A stretch of 17,206 nucleotides of DNA from Bacilli bacterium (GTDB lineage Bacteria > Bacillota_I > Bacilli_A > RFN20 > CAG-826), in contig JAFZRR010000028.1 of NCBI GenBank assembly GCA_017619815.1, positions 1 through 17,206 on the forward strand, given 5' to 3'. The position numbers and the translations under genes were made by a program. Below are positions 1 to 6,251 of this stretch, piece by piece (positions within the stretch are counted from its first letter, which is position 1; the number at the start of each line of letters is the position of its first letter). The notes under the pieces are model-generated. The model did not search any database. It had not been told where the DNA came from and worked only from the letters and a program-made list of their open reading frames with translations.

Positions 1-144
1 CCAAAAGATAAACTAAAAGATTATGTCACTTCGGGTTCCATACCTACATTAAATGTTGTTGGTGCTTGTATTTCAAATGGTGAAACATATTTACTATCCA
101 AAAGAAGCGCCAAACAAGGTTACGAAGGAAAATGGGAATTTTGA
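1..144 (+). pseudogene. NUDIX (MutT-like) hydrolase, N-terminal part only, cut by the IS element
   Basis: Frame 1 is open from the window edge to a TGA at 142-144 and encodes 47 residues. The segment VVGACISNGETYLLSKR followed by EGKWEF matches the opening strand-loop-strand of MutT-type NUDIX proteins, where WEF is normally followed directly by PGGK and the Nudix box (GX5EX7REUXEEXGU). Here the frame stops exactly after WEF, at the point where IS3-type terminal sequence begins, so the metal-binding Nudix box is absent and the product should be inactive. The family hydrolyses nucleoside diphosphates linked to another moiety, for example 8-oxo-dGTP. No remnant of the 3' half is visible beyond the element. 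The gene begins outside the window. The NUDIX call rests on a short segment but the motif order is characteristic. Confidence 0.6.
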
Positions 145-164
145 TGTGTACCCATTTTTCTGTA

Positions 165-1007
165 CTATTTTTCGATTGTGTTTTTATAGGCAGCTCTATA
201 AGAGCTAGGTGTCATTCCTTTCAAATTATGCTTGATGCGCTTGTTGTTGTAATAATCGATGTATTCACTTATTGCATTTTCTAGTTCTTTGTAGGATTTG
301 AATCGCATTTCGTTACCATAAAATACTTCTCTTTTTAAAACTGAGAAAAAACTTTCCGCTACTGCGTTATCCAAACAATTCCCTTTCTTACTCATGCTTT
401 GTCTAATGTTGTGCTCTTTGAGTATGTTTAGATACTTGTAATAGTTGTACTGCCAACCCATATCGCTATGAATGATTAATCCGTCAACATTTGGGTAAAG
501 AAGAAATGCTTTACTAAGCATATCTTCAATCTGATCAAAATCAGGATGTTTTGATATGTTAAAGGAAACAACATCCCGCGCATATAAATCTATTAAGATG
601 GATAAATATAATTTGCCCCAGTAGCAGTGAAATTCAGTTACATCAGTAACCCATTTCTCATTTGGCTTATCTGCTTGAAAATGTCTATCTAATAAATTCT
701 CGATAACCGTATCACTACTACCTTTATAAGAACTATATACATCTGGTCTTAAATTAAGTTTCTTCATAAGTCTTTCGACTTTCTTGTGATTTACGTGATA
801 GCCGCGAAAATGAAGTTCATCACAAATACGCCTAGAACCATAATGTCCTTTATTTTCATAGAAGATTTCTTCTATCTTGTTGATAATATGGAGATTCTTA
901 TAATCAAAATCTCCTCTTTTCTTTATGTAGTAATATGTTTGCTTCTTTAATCCGCTTATTCTTAGAAGAGTCGCGAGATCATATTTCAGCCTTAGTTCAT
1001 CCACCAC
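165..1007 (-). CDS. IS150-type transposase, catalytic subunit OrfB (normally made as OrfAB)
   Basis: This 280-residue DDE integrase-fold transposase carries out strand cutting and transfer of the element. An HTH_21-type region spans about residues 40-100 and an rve catalytic core about 115-275. The DDE triad is intact: D122 (in WVTDVTEF), D182 (in HSDMGWQY) and E218 (in DNAVAESFFSVLKRE). The length matches IS150 OrfB. The nominal start is a GTG at 1007, but the frame is open further upstream to the A7 run at 1061-1067, and the frame is -1 relative to orfA. The protein is therefore most likely produced as an OrfAB fusion by programmed frameshifting rather than from the GTG. The stop is TAG at 165-167, about 20 bases from the element's end. 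Confidence 0.9.
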   Translation of the reverse strand: MVDELRLKYDLATLLRISGLKKQTYYYIKKRGDFDYKNLHIINKIEEIFYENKGHYGSRRICDELHFRGYHVNHKKVERLMKKLNLRPDVYSSYKGSSDTVIENLLDRHFQADKPNEKWVTDVTEFHCYWGKLYLSILIDLYARDVVSFNISKHPDFDQIEDMLSKAFLLYPNVDGLIIHSDMGWQYNYYKYLNILKEHNIRQSMSKKGNCLDNAVAESFFSVLKREVFYGNEMRFKSYKELENAISEYIDYYNNKRIKHNLKGMTPSSYRAAYKNTIEK

Positions 1008-1024
1008 TAAATATTTTTCAACAT

Positions 1025-1522
1025 TTATTGGCCTCTTCTCTGGTTGACTAAGGCGTTCAGTTTTTTTAAGTATTCAATCTCTATACTTTGTTCTTTAATT
1101 TTCTTTCTTAAAAATTCTATTTCTTCTTGAGCTTCTTTAAGTTTGGTTGTGACTCTAACTTTAGCATTGAAGTATTTGTTTCTGTTTCCGTCTTTTCTTA
1201 GACCATTCCAACCATTCTCTTTATATTGTTTAATCCATTTTCTAATCTCCACTGTATTTGTGGTTCCTAAAGAGAAAGCGACTTGATATTGAGATTCGCC
1301 TGCTAGTATTCGTTCCACTGCAAATTTTTTATCTTCGTATTTAAAAGATTTCTTACGAGGCTCTAAAGCTTCTTCTCCTTGTGCTTTAAAAACACCAACC
1401 CATTTTTTAATCTTCTTTCTGATATTATCTTTTTGCCTTGGTGTTGCATTTGGTGGATATTCTATTATTCCATCCAAATACAGTTTTACAATCCTTAGCT
1501 TTTCTTCTTTTGTATAGACCAT
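1025..1522 (-). CDS. IS150-type transposase DNA-binding subunit OrfA
   Basis: This 165-residue protein has two helix-turn-helix regions (roughly residues 1-50 and 60-110, the second with ESQYQVAFSLG and a WIKQYKENGWNGL segment) and a C-terminal coiled coil (about 120-157, ending EIEYLKKLNALV). This is the usual build of IS150/InsJ OrfA proteins, which bind the element's inverted repeats, multimerise and act as repressors when not fused to OrfB. The start ATG at 1520-1522 has an AGGAGG site at 1533-1538, 10 bases upstream. The coiled coil runs over the frameshift site near codon 152. No convincing promoter is seen upstream because the element's upstream end is missing. Confidence 0.88.
   Translation of the reverse strand: MVYTKEEKLRIVKLYLDGIIEYPPNATPRQKDNIRKKIKKWVGVFKAQGEEALEPRKKSFKYEDKKFAVERILAGESQYQVAFSLGTTNTVEIRKWIKQYKENGWNGLRKDGNRNKYFNAKVRVTTKLKEAQEEIEFLRKKIKEQSIEIEYLKKLNALVNQRRGQ
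1057..1070 (-). promoter_or_regulatory. Programmed -1 frameshift site (A7) joining orfA to orfB
   Basis: On the minus strand orfA reads TTA AAA AAA CTG AAC, giving an A-AAA-AAA slippery heptamer at 1067-1061. After a -1 slip, the frame reads ACT GAA CGC and continues without a stop through the OrfB start into the whole DDE domain. orfB lies in the -1 frame relative to orfA (515 bases between starts, remainder 2). This is the standard IS3-family arrangement. I did not find a decisive downstream pseudoknot by eye. Confidence 0.8.
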
Positions 1523-1555
1523 ATATTATTGTCCTCCTACCACTATTTTATAAAA

Positions 1556-1580
1556 TAAAAACAGCCAACGATCTGGCTGT
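1556..1580 (-). terminator. Intrinsic terminator of the macro-domain operon
   Basis: On the minus strand ACAGCC and GGCTGT (1580-1575 and 1566-1561) form a perfect 6-bp stem with an 8-base loop, followed by TTTTATTTT. It lies about 20 bases after the stop codon of the macro-domain gene at 1600. Confidence 0.75.
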
Positions 1581-1599
1581 TGTTAGGAAGACAATTTTA

Positions 1600-2097
1600 T
1601 TATCTTAATTTATCTAAATATACTTTATATGTCTTTTCATCAAAAGCACATATGATGACTGTTTCAATATTCTTACTTTTATATTGTTTTATTGTGTTGA
1701 TGGCGATACTTGAGGCTTCCTCTAATGGATATCTGAATACGCCTGTGGATATGGATGGAAACGCAATAGTTTTAACACCCAATTTATCCGCAATTTGCAA
1801 AGATTTTTGATAGCAAGAACGTAATGTTTCTGCGGGATTTGGGTTTGAATAATATCTTGGTCCAACTGTATGAATAATATATTTTTGTTTTAAGTTATAA
1901 GCTTTTGACACTTTAGCATCACCAGGTTCGCAACCGCCTAATGTGCAGCATTCTTTTAATAGTTCTGGTCCCGCTGCACGATGAATTGCACCATCAACAC
2001 CGCCACCACCAAGTAGATCTTCATTCGCCGCGTTCACTATCGCTTCAACTTCACTACCTAATTTGGTTATATCACCAAGGATTACTTCTACAATCAT
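1600..2097 (-). CDS. Macro-domain protein, probable O-acetyl-ADP-ribose deacetylase / ADP-ribose hydrolase
   Basis: This single macro domain of 165 residues has the normal full length for YmdB-type proteins. Visible motifs in order are GDIT (8-11), NAAN (22-25), the glycine-rich GGGGVDGAIH loop (30-39), HTVGP (76-80) and the phosphate-binding SISTGVFRYP loop (115-124). These form the ADP-ribose pocket of MacroD/YmdB enzymes, which hydrolyse O-acetyl-ADP-ribose or remove mono-ADP-ribose from proteins or nucleic acids in the cytoplasm. The start ATG overlaps the TGA stop of the upstream membrane-protein gene (ATGA at 2094-2097). There is no good independent ribosome site, so translation is probably coupled. 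Family assignment is firm; the physiological substrate is not known from sequence. Confidence 0.93.
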   Translation of the reverse strand: MIVEVILGDITKLGSEVEAIVNAANEDLLGGGGVDGAIHRAAGPELLKECCTLGGCEPGDAKVSKAYNLKQKYIIHTVGPRYYSNPNPAETLRSCYQKSLQIADKLGVKTIAFPSISTGVFRYPLEEASSIAINTIKQYKSKNIETVIICAFDEKTYKVYLDKLR

Positions 2098-2774
2098 TGT
2101 TCGACACCATAAGTGATGACATATAACAAATCATACACAAGCTTTTCTTCTTTGCTTGCCATCAACTTAACTGGATAGTTTCCGCCTTCATCATATGGTT
2201 GATGGACTATAGAGATTAATGAACCACAAGTACACAAATATGTTGATGAAACATAATATTGATTAGATATAGATTTAGATACTAAACCAACATAATTATT
2301 ATTCTCTACATAAGTTGTTATATTTAACTGTTTTTCATCTGTGATTGTGAATGCTGATTCTACTGAATACCCTTCCAATGAAGGAACACTATTTTGGAAC
2401 GCAGTTAATGCAGTTTCGATTCCACCTTCACAATTGTATGTAACATATATCTCATTCATTTCATTCTTAGATGATATGAGTAATTGATTATCTTGGTAAT
2501 TGATTGCCACCAGTTCGGTTGGCCTTGGATGATCAGTGGAACAAGCGTTTTGTATAAACGATAACAGGTTGCTATATATGGTTTTGCTTTCTTCGCTTGG
2601 ATGGTATTCATCTTCTTTGTGATTATATTTGATGGATAGATATGCAAGAAGACCTGCAATATCAGAAACCACCATTAGACCCATGGCAAAAAGAGCAAAG
2701 ATTCTTCTTTCTTTCTTTTTCTTTTGTTCTTCGCTCTCTTCTGGGAGCTTAACTAAAACATTTTTATCTTCCAT
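2094..2774 (-). CDS. Membrane-anchored protein of unknown function, paired with the macro gene
   Basis: I do not recognise the family of this 226-residue protein. It has a strongly charged N-terminus (residues 1-24, rich in E and K, ending KKKKERR), one hydrophobic membrane segment at about 25-48, and a roughly 175-residue C-terminal part predicted outside the membrane by the positive-inside rule. That part contains scattered cysteines (CSTDHPRP, YNCEGG and YLCTCGS) that could pair outside the cell. There is no lipobox. It is the first gene of a two-gene unit: its TGA stop overlaps the macro-domain start by four bases. The start at 2774 has no clear AGGAGG; it is the first ATG after a 70-base intergenic region shared with the divergent gene at 2845. 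Gene reality is well supported by length and coupling, function is not. Confidence 0.8.
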   Translation of the reverse strand: MEDKNVLVKLPEESEEQKKKKERRIFALFAMGLMVVSDIAGLLAYLSIKYNHKEDEYHPSEESKTIYSNLLSFIQNACSTDHPRPTELVAINYQDNQLLISSKNEMNEIYVTYNCEGGIETALTAFQNSVPSLEGYSVESAFTITDEKQLNITTYVENNNYVGLVSKSISNQYYVSSTYLCTCGSLISIVHQPYDEGGNYPVKLMASKEEKLVYDLLYVITYGVEQ

Positions 2775-2844
2775 ATTTAACTATTATTTGGGTTAATATA
2801 ATTATATATTATTACATCCATGTTAGTAATATAAGGGGTATTAG

Positions 2845-3486
2845 ATGGATAACAAAACCAAAAGATTTGATAAAGCATTTCTCTTGTTTCTTATAGGACA
2901 AGTTTTTATGATGCTTGGTCTTATAGATTACGCTTCATCTATTAAGGTTCTTTCAGATTGGTTATTTATCTTTTCATTATTAGAGATTGTTGGTGTCATT
3001 CTTATGATTGTGGCGTCAACGATGCTATACGAATTTAACAAAAACTATTTCTATTTCTTTATAACATCGGTTATTTGTTTATTCGTCAACTTACTTGCTA
3101 CCTTTGGTGAGGAATCCACAGAAGATCTCACTATCGCAGTGGCAAGAGGTTTAGGCATAACTGGTGACATATTATTATGTGTTAGCTATGTCTATTTCTT
3201 CTTAGGAACAAGAGACTACTTCTTGGAGAATGAGTTAGATAAGAATGCTAAGAGATGTAAGTATAGTTGTTTTGTTGTAGTTATACTAACTATTGTTATT
3301 AATCTCATGTCTTTCATGAGAACAGTACCTGTAGTTCAAACCAATGTCATCGCAGCATCTATATTTAAGTATGGATGTGTCGCTATGAAGTTAGGTTTAT
3401 ATGTATACATCTTTGTTATTCTTTTGCTTATGAAGAAAACAACAGATAAGAAAAGAAAGGAGACAAATAATAATGAAAAAGAATAA
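2845..3486 (+). CDS. Six-helix integral membrane protein, unknown function
   Basis: This 213-residue protein has about six membrane-spanning segments (near 10-28, 37-60, 67-86, 102-123, 141-160 and 176-198) and a short lysine-rich cytoplasmic tail (KKTTDKKRKETNNNEKE). No catalytic motif is evident and I cannot name the family. The start ATG follows an AAGGGG site at 2833-2838. It is the first of a plus-strand cluster: its last 14 bases overlap the next gene at 3473, which strongly suggests co-translation and a shared job. A membrane partner or sensor for the following extracytoplasmic protein is possible, but that is inference from position only. Confidence 0.8.
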   Translation: MDNKTKRFDKAFLLFLIGQVFMMLGLIDYASSIKVLSDWLFIFSLLEIVGVILMIVASTMLYEFNKNYFYFFITSVICLFVNLLATFGEESTEDLTIAVARGLGITGDILLCVSYVYFFLGTRDYFLENELDKNAKRCKYSCFVVVILTIVINLMSFMRTVPVVQTNVIAASIFKYGCVAMKLGLYVYIFVILLLMKKTTDKKRKETNNNEKE

Positions 3487-4477
3487 TAAGTTCCTTTCTT
3501 TTATTAAAAGATATCCTTTCATCTTAGCGTGTTCTATTATCATTCCTCCTTTAATCACCACAGGTCAATATCTCATTTCTAGTAATTTTGAAATATTCCA
3601 TAACGACTATTACACCGGGGAAAGACTGGATATTGATGATAGTAAATTTGAATTAACTGGTATTAAGAAAATTGGAAAAGTATCACAAACATCATCCAAC
3701 TACTCCTATCAAGGTGCAGCTTGTTATAAAGATAAATATGTAGTTGTTTTAGATGGCTTAGAAGCTATTCAAATATATAACTCATATAATATGAAATTAC
3801 TTCATCATATTAATGGTGACTTTAATCGTGATTGGCACTGCAACCAAGCTTTCTTTGGAGATTCATATTATAAGATGAGTGATGAATATCCATTGTTCTA
3901 TATATCAATGGAACACAAGAATATCCATTCCACGATTGCTTTCCGTATTTATAGTAGAGGCGGTACATACAATATCGAAGAAGTACAAACTATTAAGTTA
4001 GCCTTCGATAAAGAAGAAGATACGATATATTATCCAAATTCATATTATGACTTTGATGAAGGTCTTATCTATTACGGTGGCTATACCGAAAATAACTACA
4101 TGAGATCTGATAGTAATAAACTTAAGTACTATGTATTCTCAATGCCATTCTATAAAGAAGAGTATTTTGAACTCCATACTTCTGAAGCATTAGAGTCATT
4201 TGAATTAGCAAGTGAAACAGCGACACAAGGTGGATTCATTTCCAATAGTCATTTATATCAAACATTCTCATTCGGTTCTAAGACCGACCCTTTAAGAGCG
4301 CCCGTAATGAGAATTGTAGATTTAAAAAATAAAACCATTATTAAAGAATATAAAAACCTTGGTGAACAATTTGGAGTATATGCTGAGTTTGAACACCTCG
4401 CAATTAATGACCAAGGTAAAATGATTTCATTAGGAAATCCATTAGATATATATGAATTTGAATACAAAGCGGATTAA
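3473..4477 (+). CDS. Anchored extracytoplasmic protein, possible beta-propeller, unknown function
   Basis: This 334-residue protein has a signal-anchor near residues 14-36 (a hydrophobic stretch after KRYPF) and a large tyrosine- and aspartate-rich domain predicted outside the membrane. There is no lipobox. Recurrent short beta-strand patterns such as KYVVVLDGLEAIQIYNSYNMKL and FDEGLIYYGG resemble blades of a WD/YVTN-like propeller, but there is no clean repeat, so this fold guess is weak. The start is set by an AAAGGAGA site at 3456-3463 that lies inside the upstream gene, and the two genes overlap by 14 bases. No catalytic residues can be pointed to. The stop is TAA, followed by 60 bases to the next gene. 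Confidence 0.78.
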   Translation: MKKNNKFLSFIKRYPFILACSIIIPPLITTGQYLISSNFEIFHNDYYTGERLDIDDSKFELTGIKKIGKVSQTSSNYSYQGAACYKDKYVVVLDGLEAIQIYNSYNMKLLHHINGDFNRDWHCNQAFFGDSYYKMSDEYPLFYISMEHKNIHSTIAFRIYSRGGTYNIEEVQTIKLAFDKEEDTIYYPNSYYDFDEGLIYYGGYTENNYMRSDSNKLKYYVFSMPFYKEEYFELHTSEALESFELASETATQGGFISNSHLYQTFSFGSKTDPLRAPVMRIVDLKNKTIIKEYKNLGEQFGVYAEFEHLAINDQGKMISLGNPLDIYEFEYKAD

Positions 4478-4537
4478 TTATTGTTAATCATATTAAGGAA
4501 ATATATTATTTTTATAGAAACAAAGGAGACATATTAA

Positions 4538-4885
4538 ATGGAAAAAGCTTCAAAGGTTATGTATAGCATTGCCAACTTCTTCACATGGATCATCGCTATC
4601 TTATGTATTGTTGGTATCGTATTCTCTGGTCTTGCTATGGCAGGCAAACTCATTGAATGGGGTTGGACAGGCGAAGGTGAAAATCCATTCTTAGGTGTTG
4701 GATCATTAGTCACATTAATCATTGTGTTAATCGTTTGCTTAATCACCATTGCTATGGTTAGAAGAGCTAAGGCTGATAATTCCTCCAAAGCATGGGACGT
4801 TTTATTCCTTATCTTAGGTATCTTCCAAGGCAATATCTTCTACGTCTTGGGTGGATTATTCGGAATAATCGCTGTTAGAAAATAA
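4538..4885 (+). CDS. Small membrane protein with three helices, unknown function
   Basis: This 115-residue protein has three hydrophobic segments (about 9-37, 53-74 and 85-112), with a positively charged loop (VRRAKADNSSK) after the second. The start ATG at 4538 has a perfect AAAGGAG site at 4523-4528. It resembles the many short glycine-containing membrane proteins of Bacillota loosely grouped with DUF4064-like families, but I cannot assign it. It lies 60 bases after the anchored protein gene and before a strong terminator at 4901-4932, so it is probably the last gene of the 2845-4885 unit, though it could have its own promoter in the AT-rich gap. Confidence 0.75.
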   Translation: MEKASKVMYSIANFFTWIIAILCIVGIVFSGLAMAGKLIEWGWTGEGENPFLGVGSLVTLIIVLIVCLITIAMVRRAKADNSSKAWDVLFLILGIFQGNIFYVLGGLFGIIAVRK

Positions 4886-4900
4886 AGAAAAAATGAAAGC

Positions 4901-4932
4901 AAAAAGCCTTTCCGTTGTGGAAGGGCTTTTTT
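4901..4932. terminator. Two-way intrinsic terminator between convergent genes
   Basis: GCCTTTCC (4906-4913) pairs with GGAAGGGC (4919-4926), including one G-T pair, around a GTTGT loop. Runs of A precede it and T6 follows it, so it can stop transcription from both sides. It lies 16 bases after the stop of the plus-strand gene ending at 4885 and directly after the stop of the minus-strand nuclease gene at 4931. Confidence 0.85.
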
Positions 4933-6241
4933 AATAAAGTTCAGTAATATAATTTGTTTCTATTAATTTAAATTTTTCAAATAATTCTTTTCCGTTGAAT
5001 ATTTCAACTTTATATGTTTTATTTTTGACATCAAGAGCATAGACACGATAAAGTCTATAATTGTCCTCATATTCAATGGCTTTTTCAACTTCTTTTGAAG
5101 ATAAATGAAAACCATCAAGTCTGTTTGTTGTTGTGGTTTTAACTTCTATATATATCTTTTTGCCAGTTTCATCAAAAGAAGTAATATCATAACCCAAGGT
5201 ATCATCTTCTAATGAATTGTGATCGGCCGTTAAATTTAAAGATAAGGAAGCAAGTTTGTTATTTTCGTCAATAACAATTAACTTTTCGCCAATAAGCCCT
5301 TTGCGTTCATTTTTTTGCTGACTTTTTTGATGATTAATTTTTTTGGGGTAATTGTGTTTTTTTGTTAATGCGGTAGTTTTTCTGTCTTTTGTTCCGTTTT
5401 TGGTATATGTCCCTATAAACTTTGTTAGTTCTTCATCATCAATAACAAGGTCGTCAGCATCATCCATTTGTTGAATTACGGCAGCTGATTTTATGGTTTT
5501 GTTTTGAGTTGCATTTGTTTCGATTTCGCTATTAACTGGTTTAGCGCCTCTTAAATATTCTCTATAGCCATCTGGCTTATATATGAAATGCATGAATTCC
5601 CAAGTAGTAATACAGGGTATTGTTTTTTTAACTTCAAGATAAAACTCATAGAGCTTATTTCTTTTTGTGGTCAGGGTGTCATTGTTTGAAAACTCAAGTC
5701 CGAATACTTTCAAAAGTATATCTACATCAGTATTAACATAGATTGGCATCCACTCATCTTTGTTATATAAGTATGTCAACTTAGCTTTAAATACTTGAGG
5801 AAGTATTGATTCATCTATTTTATCAATGTCGTGTTCTTTGGCTGCAGAAATTACTTTTTGCATCTCTTTATTTATGGTTTTATAAACATCAATTTCGTTT
5901 TCACCATATTTGCAATACTTTTGATTCTTTCTTTTGAATACATATTTACCATCAATGTTTTGAATGCCAAATTTTTGAAAACCACATTGCCCATTAATAT
6001 GTATATCTCCTAAATCATTGAGTGTGTTATCAATCCAATAACACATAGTGTCTCTATCACCTTTAGCAAAACAAAAATCCTGTAAGGAAAGATTTGGTAG
6101 TTTATCTGGTCCAAACAAATCTAAAAATTGTTCTAATAACTCATAATTCTTTTTCTCTCTACGAATAATAATTTGAAATTTTGTTTTAAAGAAGTTTTGG
6201 TAGCGAGAAATAAAAGTGGTCAACTCATTCGTGTTGTTCAT
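4931..6241 (-). CDS. Predicted nuclease: McrB-like N-terminal region plus C-terminal DUF3883 (PD-(D/E)XK-like) domain
   Basis: I choose the ATG at 6239-6241 (436 residues). It has an AGGAGA site at 6248-6253 with 6-base spacing, whereas an upstream in-frame ATG at 6280 lies inside the previous gene without a site. The C-terminal domain (about residues 315-405) matches DUF3883/NO VEIN: a helix with GLIGEKL, then GYDITSFDETGKKIYIEVKT with D352, E366 and K368 in the nuclease-like D-(X)n-EXK pattern, then FHLSSKEVEKA and YRLYRVYALD. Residues about 153-187 (LTYLYNKDEWMPIYVNTDVDI) resemble the helical segment in N-terminal regions of McrB-type restriction proteins, but this match is looser. A low-complexity K/T/N-rich linker (about 245-315) joins the parts. 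No ATPase domain is present. The likely role is DNA cleavage in a restriction or defence system, regulated by the XRE gene just upstream (10-base gap). Confidence 0.8.
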   Translation of the reverse strand: MNNTNELTTFISRYQNFFKTKFQIIIRREKKNYELLEQFLDLFGPDKLPNLSLQDFCFAKGDRDTMCYWIDNTLNDLGDIHINGQCGFQKFGIQNIDGKYVFKRKNQKYCKYGENEIDVYKTINKEMQKVISAAKEHDIDKIDESILPQVFKAKLTYLYNKDEWMPIYVNTDVDILLKVFGLEFSNNDTLTTKRNKLYEFYLEVKKTIPCITTWEFMHFIYKPDGYREYLRGAKPVNSEIETNATQNKTIKSAAVIQQMDDADDLVIDDEELTKFIGTYTKNGTKDRKTTALTKKHNYPKKINHQKSQQKNERKGLIGEKLIVIDENNKLASLSLNLTADHNSLEDDTLGYDITSFDETGKKIYIEVKTTTTNRLDGFHLSSKEVEKAIEYEDNYRLYRVYALDVKNKTYKVEIFNGKELFEKFKLIETNYITELY

Positions 6242-6251
6242 ACATTTTCTC

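Larger units (their letters stand above)
142..1550 (-). mobile_element. IS3-family (IS150-type) insertion sequence, upstream end apparently missing
   Basis: The unit contains orfA and orfB of an IS150-type transposase on the minus strand. The end downstream of orfB is visible: TGATGTGTACCC at 142-153, with the TG terminus typical of IS3 elements, abuts the interrupted NUDIX frame. The matching inverted copy (ending in GGGTACACATCA) should lie upstream of orfA but is not present between 1522 and the neighbouring gene's terminator at 1556-1580. The right limit is therefore uncertain, and I place it near 1550 by default. Target-site duplication cannot be checked because one end is missing. Either a deletion removed the element's 5' end together with the NUDIX 3' part, or the join is an assembly artefact. 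Confidence 0.75.
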
